Below are positions 48,601 through 59,249 of a stretch of 64,000 nt of DNA, piece by piece. Positions within the stretch are counted from its first letter, which is position 1; each line of letters begins with the position of its first letter. The translations under genes were made by a program, and so were the position numbers. Location: NCBI GenBank assembly GCA_008711295.1, contig VUYV01000047.1:446168-510167 (forward strand), read 5' to 3'. The stretch is from Anarhynchus alexandrinus. Taxonomy: Eukaryota > Chordata > Aves > Charadriiformes > Charadriidae. The notes beneath the pieces were generated by a model. The model was not told the origin of the DNA. It saw only the letters and a program-made list of their open reading frames with translations, and did not search any database.

Positions 48601-51600
48601 ACTGCTGCTCCCAAACTGTCTCCGTGTTGATTCCAATATGAAATACTTCAACAGAAAATATGGAAGATATTCCGGAAGATATTCCAGAAAATATGCTGTT
48701 TCAATGCATCTCAGATAGCAGCCAGGATGCCTGAGCTGAGTTTTCTTCATTTTTTATAATCCCCCCTCTTTTTATCTTTTCTTCCCAAACACCACCACCC
48801 CCGCCCGACAGCCAAAACCTTAGGTAGATCTGCAAGTCACCAGCCCTGCACCCAAAGATGGGACCCATCACATCATCTCTTCATCCTCTTTATGCAAAGT
48901 TGCTTAGACATTTTGCTTATTTTTTCACATAGAGAAATGGTAAAATACCAAGCGATGAAAGCAGCATGTGCGATTGTACAATCTATTTCTTGTCTTCAGA
49001 GACATTTAACTTCTCTGAATTCTTAACCAAAAGCTAACTATTCATTCATCAAATTCAGCAGTCATTTCAGCTGATGCAAAATACCTTACACAAGTATATT
49101 TCCTTATTTTCTGTAGGTGAATTATTTTAAAAAAAAAATTCTTGGAGGTGCCACTGATGCCTTTCTTTTAAGTAAGAAAATCCCAACACTTGTAAGAAAA
49201 ATCTCTCTTTAACGAATTGCCTGACATTGTGGACTATTTCTGCAGTTGCACTGATAAAGGGGATGGACTCCATCCAGTCAGGAGTCAGAGATTCACACAG
49301 ATGATAACAGAGAGCCATACTCAAAGGCACACACGTGTCTACATCCTACCTGTCTGGATTTCACCTATTATGTGTCTCCAGCCACCTGGGACACTCCTTT
49401 CCACAACCCGGTGATGCACTCTTTCAAAGCAGTTTTGATAATTTCCCAGCTTGGGACAAAAATCTGTGTGAGCTCTTATGCAAACATTTTGTATCTCCTA
49501 CAGACCATTAGTTTCTGTGTATTTAACTCAAAAACCACCCCTATCATTTGGATCTCGTTCAGTTCATTAAAATCTCATTTCACCTTCAAAACTGCCAAAA
49601 CTTCTTGCAGTGGAGACCTGGGAGCATCCTCCTGCATCCTTCCCATCACTGAACACAACTGCAGAAGCACTGCAAAACTTTATTCTATTAGGGCTGTAAA
49701 GTAGTAATTTGGTATTTTTGCCCAACTTGCATTTAAAAATATGGAGGCAATTGAGAATACTTTCAAATATTTAAAGCAGGAGTTTGAAAACAATATTCAT
49801 AGATCATCACTCTATTCTGCCAAGCAACTACATTAGCACTGTCTGGGGAATATTTTTGGTCTATCGTATTTTTGATCATGAGCTTTTCTATATAACTATG
49901 GCTTTTTGCATTTATTCATCAAAAGAATAGATAAAGAGTTCAGAAAATGTTTATATTTTCTCCTTGTTGACTCTGGCCTTAAAGAACACGTCTGAAATTC
50001 CTTTTTCTGCAGGCAATAATGCCACATATCTTCCACTGTCCCTATCACCTGTCTGCTCTTTGAGGTGATTAACTCTATGATCACTATAAAAATGTTTTAT
50101 TTAGTGGATAATTGTAAGTACTGGTATCTACCATTTCCAAATCTCTTGCTTTATTATCCTTGTTCAAGAAGGTCTTAATATTTAAGTGATTTACTGATCA
50201 CTTAAAATGCCAGCCTAGCCATTAGGAGGTACATTTCACTATGCATTGCCTAATTTTATAGTACATTATTTCTTTATAAACAGACACATTACTCTGAAGC
50301 ATTAATTAAACCTCTTTGCCCATTATGAACTCCATTTGGAAGACAACAACATAACCAACTGCTTGCCCTGATGGATGGGTCTGCGACTCCAGGTTTTGGC
50401 TCACACCATAGAGCTTCCCAAAGAGCGGTGCTACTGGGAGCGGGGAACATTATGCCATGGAGAGCAGTGATTTGTGGAAAGAAAGCATCTAATGAATAAT
50501 ACATGGCATTTGCACTTCAGCAACCCAGTTTGCTAAACTATTTTGCATCAATAACCTGGTACTAAAAAGCTCTGTTTATTATTGCAAGCCTCTAAGGCTT
50601 TTTGAAATAGAATTACATCAGCCACATTTATAATACTTAACGTTTGGAGCAAACTGCAGCTTGTTACACCACTGGAAAGAGTCCTCTCCCAGAAACTTCT
50701 CTTGAACACACGTCTGGAGGGACTTGGGCGCTTTCCGCATTTCCACCACAAAAACATGACATTTAGAGCAAACATAGAACAGTCCATCCACCACCCCCTT
50801 ACTTTTTGCCAGTGCTCCTGGACTGGAAGCCCTGGGGACACAAGCACTCGAGATTCGGCAGACTACCCCAAAAAACTCCAAGTAAGCAGAGGTTGTCCTC
50901 TCATCTGGCTTTCTACACAAGAGAGGTTCATTCAGCCTTCCATCCCCTCCTACTACCATCACTACCCACACTCTTGAAGGCTCCTTGTTTCCTGCAACAT
51001 GGGTGTGCATCTCACAGCCTCTTCACCAGCACCACCCCCAGTTTCCAACATTTATGGACGCCCAAGGCTGGAGGCATCCCCGGCCTCTGTGCCTGACCGC
51101 TCCTAAGCGATGCAACGCCATGTTGCTCTGGAGCATGTCCTCCCTTCTGATTTTCACTCCAAGACAGTTACATTTACAAGATGTCCTGCAAAGAGATAAA
51201 ACTCCAGTTCTCATTATGGACTCTCCTGAGTATTTCGGTCTGTACGTATTTTTTTCTCAGGTGTGCACAGCCTGAGTTACTGTCTCCGCTAGCTCCCTCC
51301 TGCATCGCTTCGGAGGCCGCGACAGCCGCTCCGCAATTCCAGCATTCAGGACAGCGTCGTGCCCTGCTGTGTTTGAACATCCCCATTAAGAAGTCAACAT
51401 GTACCAGCAGTAACCCCGCAGACGTATGCACAGATGTTCCCTATATTTAGGATAGGAAATAACCGTGGTTTCTCAGGTACCACTGTGTGGAGCTGACTGG
51501 GAAATGATTTAATGGTGCCCATTATAACTGAAAAAGCCAAAAAGCTATTAAAGGTTGTAGGAGAAGTGCTGTCACAGTTGGAGGACTCTTGGCTGGGGAT

Positions 51601-53308
51601 TTGCTTTATGATGAGCACAGACAATGCCAGGAACAGCAGCACACGTGCCAGCCAACAGGGATCAGTGTTACACATCGAAGGCAAAGCAAATTTTGATTTC
51701 CACTTATTGGAAACCCCACAACCACACAGGGCACCCTCATCCTGTGCCCACAGAAAGCGGCCCAGATGGTCCCCTGTTACCGGAGCTGTGCCACGTCTCA
51801 GCGACACCCAGAGCTCCACACGTAGACCTGGAAAGAATGGAAAATGTATTAAAACACAAAGACAATGCAAGAGGGCTGGCAGCTGATGTTGCTTTCCAGC
51901 TATCTGCAGGCACCAGAAGAAAGGAGCTGACAGAGAAGGATGCACTGGCAGGGCTTGATGCAGACCTTAAAGGAGGAGGCTGAACTTTTTCCCTCTCACA
52001 GCACACAGACAGCAGGCACTGAAACACGTGCATGGAACACACAAAAGCCCTCACGCCACCTTCCTTGCCATCCTCGTTTCCTTGGGTCCAGGTGCAAGAT
52101 CACTGGCTGAAGCGTATTCACAGACGAACCCTGCCCAGATGTGAAGGGAACTCGTTTGGATTCAGCAGGAGAGCTACAAAAACGGCTGCAGAAAGTGATA
52201 GTTCAGGAGAGATTTGGAAGTTTGGAATAGAGATAATGCTGTGGGGACACTCATCTTCTGGCGATGGGAAGAAGACACAAGGGTGGAGAGCCAGACTGCC
52301 ACAGGGTTGGATGGAACTGCTCCCAGGCCTTCCCGCATTCACCCCAACTGTTCAGACCCACACCCACAACTGACAATCCTACCAGCATCGCAAGTCTTCC
52401 TCCAGCCCCCCCCAGTACATACGACGTACCACATCAAAGCAACCTAAGCAGAATAAAACTACACTCCCCATTTTGGGAGAGGGGGGGTATTTGAGCTCTA
52501 TGCTTAGGATGCAAAAAGCCTTCAAATCACAAATTGCAGTCCTGTTTCATCAGTTACATAATTGCTCTGCTACCACTAATTAGCAGCTGACTGTAAACAT
52601 AACTTTTATCCCAGAAGACGTCCCCTGTTCAGAGCACAGCCGAAAATGCAAGTCAGGCACCGCTCAGTGTGCTTAATAATCCTCTGGACCGGTCTTCCAA
52701 TATTCAGAAGTTGGTTGTAGTGGCAAGTCAAGAAAAACCCAGAGCAACGTTCAGTTTGAAATGAGAAGGAAAAGCAAATGCTTAGGGAAAAATATGCTCA
52801 GCTGGACAAAAAAGCTTACCTGGGCCAAACAGTGACAAATTGCTCCCACCGCTGTTAGACTTTGGAGAGACCTTTTTAGCAGAGGTAGAGGAATGCACTG
52901 CAGAAATGCCATATTATACTCAGCAGAAAGATCTGAGATTGATGCAATTAAATCCCTAAAGGTCTAAGGGTTAATGCAGCCACAGTAATGAAAACAAAGA
53001 GGATGATCTGACTACAGATAATTAAACGTTCATTTTGATGCCAACGGGGTCAGAGTCCAAAAGGAGAAACCTGGATCCAGCTTGCAGACAGCAAAGGGAA
53101 GGACAGTGGGGAATGCAACAAGGCAACAGCAAGGATGGGACCAGCCTTTCCCAAAACCAGCCTCACCCCCAAGGCATCCCCTTCCATGAGGGCCCACACC
53201 AAATACAGGATGGGGCCCAGGTGGAAGGAGGTCTGCAGGGATCTCACACCATGGAGAAGGAGTGACGTTTGAGTGACAATGAGAGAGATCTCACAAAAGC
53301 CATGCAGC
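45601..53308. other. Non-coding, end of the CR1-free block
   Basis: No CR1, gene or large repeat is seen in 7.7 kb. A 12-bp tandem duplication lies at 48662-48685. Overlapping open frames at 51394-51983 on both strands (up to 183 codons) have no recognisable domain and no splice support. Confidence 0.55.
48652..48694. repeat. Nested tandem repeat around TTCCGGAA
   Basis: GGAAGATATTCC occurs twice in tandem (48662-48673, 48674-48685). It is bracketed by two copies of CAGAAAATAT (48652-48661, 48685-48694). The join creates TTCCGGAA, an ETS/STAT-like core. Confidence 0.85.
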
Positions 53309-53740
53309 TTCATAGAATGGTTTAAGTTGGAAGGGACCTTAAAGATCATCGAGTTCCAGTCCCACTGCCATGGGCAGGGACACCTCCCACCAGCCCCCAT
53401 CCAACCTGGCCTGGACACCTCCAGGGACGGGGCAGCCACAGCTTCTCTGGGCAACCTGGGACAGTGTCTCACCACCCTCAGAGTAAAAAATTTCTTCCTA
53501 ATATCTCATCTAAATCTCCCCTCTTCCAGTTTAAACCTGTTCCCCCTCATCCCATCACTCCCCTCCCTGATCAAGAGTCCCTCCCCAGCTCTCCTGTGGC
53601 CCCTTTAGGGACTGGAAGGGGCTCTAAGGTCTCCCCGGAGCCTTCTCTTCTCCAGGCTGAACACCCCCAACTCTCTCAGCCTGTCCTCCCAGCAGAGGGG
53701 CTCCAGCTCTCGCAGCATATCTGTGGCCCTCCACTCACTC
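53309..53740 (-). mobile_element. CR1 of intermediate age, about 430 bp
   Basis: It has a single octamer (CATAGAATGG), then 3' text with an eroded hairpin and the block GGGGCAGCCACAGCTTC. It shares this block with the copy at 14604, which marks the same intermediate subfamily. It extends into the text for [20 protein letters not shown] on the minus strand. Small deletions break it relative to the young copies. Confidence 0.93.
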
Positions 53741-55353
53741 CTTTTTATGTTGGTGCCCCAGCAAACACACCTCCATACCTCCAGCCAACACACCGAGAAG
53801 AGCGTGACTCTCAGCAGCACACTACGAATGACTGCGGAGCAAAAGGTCAACATGGAGAAGCTATTTCATCCCGAGAGACAGATGTTAGAGTGCTCTCATC
53901 AAGCCAAAGTAGCAACCCCACGAGCAGGGCTCATGGTAATGCCTGCAAGAGGGACAGCTTAAAAAGGCGTTTAGCAGAGTTGAGGACAGGACTGTTTTTC
54001 TAACCGGATATTTCCATCACAGATGCATAATCCCAAAGTTTCCTGCTGGAATATTCCCTGTAAAGTTCAACAGAACTGCAAAGGGTAAGTATCCTTTGCT
54101 ACACAAATATGAAAATTATACATTAGCGTAGCACTATTCTCAAGAAAAAAAACAGCATAGTCAGAGTCCTGGTAGCTGGGTGGTGGCATTGCATGAACAT
54201 CCTCAATTAACCATTTCCTTCGGCCCAATCAAGCAAATTACTTAAGCATGCACCTATTTTCAAAAGAGCAGGAGTATTAAAGTCAAACTTCCCAAGCAAC
54301 TTGGTGAACGGCAGCAGCTGTAACTTGAGTTTCAAAACGAGTTCCAAAGCACGGAGATTCATTTTCATCTCCATCAAAAGCCAGGAGGCTTCTGCATTGT
54401 GCAAAAAAAAAAAAAAAGACAGTCTATGAATAGAGCGACTGTAATTTCATTTCAAGGAAAGAACAGGTTAATCAGCGTTGCTGGAATTGGCAGAAGTTTC
54501 CAGGAGAGGGGTTTTTTATCACTGAATGAAGGGGCTTGGCCAGCCCTTTCCCACAGCACCCGAGCCCAGAGCACGTCCTGGTACCCTTGATAGCATCTCC
54601 CCGCTGGATGCCAGTTTTCAAGAGCTGCAATAGCTTGGACGCTTACTTCTTCTGCAAAGTCCTTGTCCTGGACTTGCGCTCCAAAGCTAGTTTCTAGGTT
54701 AAATTTCAGGAAGGTTTAAAGCAATGACTGTAAAAATTAAGCTACTAATAAGAGAGGATTTTTTCCACCGCAAAAGCGCATTTTCATTGAACGAATGAAA
54801 ACCAGAAGGAAGATCCTTTCTCTACCTGAGTCAAAGTTTTCAGCCAAACTGCAAGTGGATTACAAGGAAAGTCACTGAGGTTTAGTCATTAGTGACCACT
54901 TCAAGGAAAGCCAATCATACAAATCACCCGCTTCTTCCCCAAATAGTGCAGTTCTGGGCAAACGGGGTCTTGCCTGTTCCTCCTGACAGAAACATGAGGT
55001 CACAGAGATGAATGCAGCACCTTTTTGGGTGGGGACATCTGAAACCCCCAGAAGACCCCCACCAGCTGCTGCCCAGAGCTGCCCCTCACCAGGCTCATCT
55101 GCAGGGGCTGCGAACCCCTGTGGCAGACTGAGCCTGGAACTGCAATAACACAGTTTTCTCCCAAAACACCCTCTGACATCCCCGAGCACAGGGAGTAGAT
55201 CCTCCCTTAGGATTCTTCGCCATTCCCTGAGCATGGCTGCTAAGCCACAGCTCCCAGAAGGGCAGTCACCACCATCAGACGGTGATTTGGGTATCAAAGA
55301 GACCGGCTGAGCGCAGACTGAAGAGGGTGAACGCCTCCAGCCAGGCCACTGAT

Positions 55354-55416
55354 CCTTTTTTTCTTTTTGTCTTTTTTTCTTTTTGTCTTTTTTCTTTTTT
55401 TCTTTTTTTTTTCCCC
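55354..55416. repeat. Polypyrimidine microsatellite (CTTTTTGT/CTTTTTTT)n
   Basis: An almost pure T tract with spaced C and G, about 60 bp, ends in CCCCC. It also forms an extended polypyrimidine tract for the acceptor that follows. Confidence 0.9.
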
Positions 55417-55421
55417 CACAG

Positions 55422-55481
55422 AGCATGCTGGCAATCATTAATGAAACAACTTTGCCGCCTGCTACAGCCTCCTCTCAGAAG
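55422..55481 (+). other. Candidate 60-bp exon (unproven)
   Basis: The segment is preceded by a long polypyrimidine tract and CCCCCACAG. It is followed by AAG|GTACGT, close to a perfect donor. It is exactly 20 codons, open as SMLAIINETTLPPATASSQK. A second frame is also open. The in-frame length would suit an alternatively spliced micro-exon. I do not recognise the peptide. Against it, the acceptor tract is a microsatellite and could be accidental. Confidence 0.28.
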
Positions 55482-55796
55482 GTACGTGATCACAAGACGG
55501 AGATTTTCAAGTCAGCTCTGAGGTCAAAAAGGAAACATCCTGAAATACCAGTAAAAAGTGTTTTTCTCTCCCTTTCAAGCGTTCAACATCTAGAAATACA
55601 CACGGCAAAGGATTGCCCGCAGCAAGGCTCCCGGTCTATACTTAGACTAATTATTTGCATCTTAACTACTCTGCAAACCTACAGAGGGAACCAACTTAAC
55701 TATTTCCCCATCTGAGGTTTTATTTTATTAATGAAAGCACTACCAGAAGAATGACATGTTTATTCTAATGATTCTGTTCACCTAATTTATACAGCG

Positions 55797-55935
55797 CAGT
55801 CACTTAGGCACCGTGTAGATCTGCAGATCAGCAAATGAACCTTGTTAGTGTGTATATGCAACTCATACACACAGGCGAAAGCACTAACTAGTTTGATTTG
55901 CTGATCAGCAGATTTGTAAGTTATTTAAATGACTG
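55797..55935. other. Long imperfect palindrome, possible structured RNA or MITE relic
   Basis: Left arm 55797-55850 and right arm 55882-55935 are both 54 bp. They pair without gaps at 41 of 54 positions by hand alignment, and at 29 of 34 in the inner part. The 31-nt centre contains a further perfect 8-bp stem (GTGTGTAT / ATACACAC) with a 9-nt loop. The right arm includes the perfect 12-bp palindrome TGCTGATCAGCA. No coding frame explains it. Confidence 0.6.
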
Positions 55936-56611
55936 TACAGCTCTAATTCATTAAAACAAATTTAATGATTTTTCCCATCAGCATTTTCATCCAATCCCTC
56001 GCTCCCCTACAGAAACAATGGCTATAGGGAGTGGTAACTCAACAGCATTAAACCTCTGCCAACAGGGAGCCGTGGGTAAAGATTTCAAATTGCAGGAAAG
56101 AAGTAATCCCTGAACCACCCGTACCCGGCCAGAAGCACCGCCAGGCGAACACAGACCCCGCACGCAGCTCAGCTCCACCACCATCTGCCAACTTCTACAG
56201 GAAAGCTGAGAATCTGCTTTCGAAGACGCCTCTCCCGTCTCATACGCTGCTTTATATTCTTCTCTATTCCTTGCATGCCCTGCTCGAACCTCTTTGGAAG
56301 CCTGTTCTCCTCCATCAAACCTCTAAACTTGTGTATTTTGAGTGTGCAGCTCCCTTCAAATATACAACTTCAGGTGGTAATCTCAGCCCACAACTGCTTA
56401 CCTCAGGTATATAAAGCATCTATCACTTATATTGTGTGAGGGATGGGGAGGGGGGGGACCAAGAGCCTCACAGAGCTCTGACGACCTTGCATCAAAAGGC
56501 AGAAACATGATGAAAAGGGTAAAAAGCTCCATAAGGGAAAGCTCCGGCTTCCTAAATAGGAAGGCAGCAAGTCTGTGACAAGAGAAGTGGTGCCACTTAC
56601 AGCAGCTGTCA

Positions 56612-57172
56612 GGAAGGGGCCGGCAATGTGCAATCACAGCCCAGAAAGCCACCAGCATCCCGGGCTGCATCCCCAGCAGCGTGGCCAGCAGGGCGAGGGG
56701 GGGATTTTGCCCCTCTGCTCCGCTCTGGGGAGACCCCCCTGCAGTGCTGCCTCCAGCTCGGGGGGTCCCAACAGCAGAAGGATATGGATCTGCTGGAGCC
56801 ACGAAGATGATCCGAGGGCTGTGAGGACAGGCTGAGAGAGTTGTTCAGCCTGGAGAAGAAAAGACACCGGGGAAACCTTATTTCGCCCTTTCAGTACTGA
56901 AAGGGGGCCTACAGGAAAGATGGAGACAAACTTTTTAGCAAGGCCTGTTGCGATAGGACAAGGGGTGATGGCTTTAAACTAAAAGAGGGAGGATTCAGAC
57001 TAGATATTAGGAAAAATTTTCTTACGCTAGATGCCCCATCCGTAGAAACATTCAAGGTGAGGCTGGACGGGGCTCTGAGCAATTTGATCTAATTGAAGAT
57101 GTCCCTGTCCATGGCAGGGAGGTTGGACTAGATGGCCTTTAAAGGTCCCTTCCACCCAAACCATTCTATGAT
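56612..57172 (+). mobile_element. Older CR1, about 560 bp, second subfamily
   Basis: CR1 ORF2 text can be followed from the block for SRQCAIAAQKA (about 56615), through GARGG-type and LEYCVQ-type blocks near 56740 and the GLRGL-type block near 56815. It continues to the 3' end (TTGGACTAGATGGCCTTTAA, one octamer). Frameshifts break it repeatedly. AGCAATTTGATCTAATTGAA ties it to the subfamily of the 19880 and 28382 copies. It is long for this window but not full length. Confidence 0.9.
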
Positions 57173-57206
57173 CACAGGGAAGGACATGCCCACACATGCA
57201 TTTACG

Positions 57207-57264
57207 GCTGGACTTGATGATCTTAAAGGTCCCTTCCAACCTCACTAATTCTATGATTCTATGC
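57207..57264 (+). mobile_element. CR1 tail remnant
   Basis: The last 58 bp of another CR1 (GCTGGACTTGATGATCTTAA, TCCCTTCCAACC, two octamers) lie 34 bp after the previous copy in the same orientation. GGACTTGATGATC instead of GGACTAGATGG shows a different subfamily, so this is not a duplication of the first. Confidence 0.9.
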
Positions 57265-59093
57265 TTTTTGCTTGTCTCAACCCAGCTGCGATTTGCAGTA
57301 GACTGCCCAGCCTGTACCCACCACATGGGCTTCAGCTGTCACCTTCAAATCACCACTCACAAACACAGGTCGTGGTTGGGTCTCCCAAAGTGGGACTCCT
57401 CTTCCATGTTCTCCAGCCAGCACCTGCCTTCATCTTTGCTCTGAATTACAGGATCGGGTTATTTTTCCCTGACTCTCCCCAGCCTCAAACATGTCCCACT
57501 GATTTTTCTTTAATTGCTCCAAAAGAAGCTTTGCCTGCCACTGCACAAGAGGTGAAGCAAAGAGCCAACATTATATTTATACCCCAAGAGAAAGGTGCAT
57601 TTTGGCCATCCCCAGAAATTACAAACCTGACCTGTGGTCACCAGGGAGGGAGGAAGGGCACGGAGGTGCCTGCCCAGTGCTGATGCATTTGGGAACTGGC
57701 CTCATGGGAGATGCTGAAGCAGGAGGTGAGGATGAGAAGAGGCTGGTTGGGGTGAACTCATGGGACTGAGAGGTCCCAGAGAGGTGGGATGGGATAGAAA
57801 AAGGGAGGGTAGTTGTGGGATGGACTCCTCAGTGCTGAGCTGGAAATGCCACATAAGTGAAGCACTATGCAGAGGCAAAAAACCACTGATTCCCATGGGA
57901 CAACAGCCCCAGCCCATGTTCCCAGTGGGGACTCACCGTAAAGAGGGCAGTGTATCACAGGCTGGAGGATGGGGAGATGCCACAAGCATCCTGGCAGGAC
58001 AGGGGAGAGGACCTGGCCAGCACAGGAGGAATCAGCAAGGACAAAGAAAGAATTTCCATTGTTTTACAACCAGCCCAATTGTTAAAGTAAGGGAAGAAAA
58101 TGCAATGGTCTAACCCATCGCATTAGAGCAGCCTACAAGGATTTCTCTTTGATGGGTTTTATGACCGTTCCCTTGGAAAGGCTGGCAGCGAGTCGAGCCT
58201 CGCACAAGAATGACAGCTCTGGACATGGTGGCTCTCAGCAGCTCCTCCACAACGAGCAGTGAACCAACGAAGGGACAACATTTGGCCAAGGTTTGATTTC
58301 CAATACCTCCATTTGGCAGATATCCAGACAAACCAGATGGATAAATACCAGTAAAGGACACTTAAACCGCCCTTTGCATAAGCAGCTATACCTTGTGCGC
58401 AGATGGCATTTAAAGTTGGCTTGTTCACACGTGCTCCAGCACACAGTGGGAAAACCGCAACGGCAGCAGAACTGCATTGAGCAGGCAGGGTCTTGGGGAC
58501 CCACCAAACCCATGAGTTAAACCTGAGCCGCAGGTTCACATACACCTTGGCACAAATATACAAGAAGATGATTTTGGCCAGCTACTTCAGTACCTTCAGA
58601 TGGGCGGAAGGCCCATCCCTGCCTTACCTCCTTCCCTGCTTCACCCCTCTTACCTGCAGCTATAAGGCTGCAGAGTCTCTCCTTTCCCTTTAATTTAATA
58701 ACCAATTTAATTTAATTACCAATTTAATTTATTGGATGACATCAGCTATCCTCACAGACCTGCAAACCCTACCCAAAAGCATGCAAAGTCAGGACAGCAA
58801 ACAGTTTTGCATCTCCCAAGAAGGAAATGAAAGTTTCCCAGTCCCCAGCCAGATCAGGGAGAATATTCATGCGCTAAAAATGCACAAAGTGTTCTGATAA
58901 CTGAGGGATTCATCAGCGCAGGACGTGATGTATCCGCATGGACGGTGGTATGGGCACTGCTCGGAGACTCATTTCACCCGCGCCCCGTTTGATTTGCGAA
59001 AAAAGGGAGCAGGCACCTTGCAGAAATTCATTTATACAGAGTATTAAAAAAAAAAAAGGGGGGGGGGGNAACAGAGCAGCAAACACTGCCTGT
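57265..59093. other. Non-coding sequence, no gene seen
   Basis: Unique sequence with several overlapping short frames and no splice-supported exon. An A+T tandem repeat (58689-58735) and an A12-G11 homopolymer junction (about 59046-59068, ambiguous base at 59069) are the notable items. Confidence 0.6.
58689..58735. repeat. 17-bp A+T tandem repeat, about 2.7 copies
   Basis: The unit AATTTAATTTAATTACC is present once in full (58704-58720). A variant precedes it and a partial copy follows it. It is pure A+T apart from the CC in each unit. Confidence 0.88.
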
Positions 59094-59230
59094 CATAGAA
59101 TCATAGAATGGTTTAGGTTGGAAAGGCCCTTGAAGATCATCAAGTTCCAACCCCCCTGCCATAGGCAGGGACACCTCCCACCAGACCAGGCTGCCCAAGG
59201 CCACGTCCAGCCTGGCCTTGAACACCTCCA
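59094..59230 (-). mobile_element. Young CR1 3' end, 137 bp
   Basis: It carries octamers, the hairpin and young-subfamily text, cut at CACCTCCA. The first bases of the following flank are duplicated (CCAGACATA at 59228 and 59241). It is too short to encode more than a fragment of the ORF2 C-terminus ([17 protein letters not shown]). Confidence 0.95.
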
Positions 59231-59249
59231 GACATACTGTCCAGACATA
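59228..59249. repeat. Direct repeat at a CR1 5' junction
   Basis: CCAGACATA-CTGT-CCAGACATA. The first copy begins inside the CR1 end (CACCTCCA). Confidence 0.85.

Larger units (their letters stand above)
53741..56611. other. Non-coding with candidate exon and long palindrome
   Basis: It holds an A15 run (54403-54417), a polypyrimidine microsatellite (55354-55416), a splice-bounded 60-bp segment (55422-55481) and a 139-nt imperfect palindrome (55797-55935), all listed separately. No complete gene is seen. The 188-codon minus frame at 54872-55438 owes its lysine-rich start to the polypyrimidine tract. Confidence 0.55.

Noticed and set aside
51394..51983. Overlapping frames of 183, 124 and 119 codons
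   Set aside because: They lie on both strands of the same segment with no recognised domain and no splice borders.
54872..55438. 188-codon minus-strand frame with a lysine-rich start
   Set aside because: The lysine-rich part is the translation of the polypyrimidine microsatellite at 55354-55416; the rest matches nothing known.
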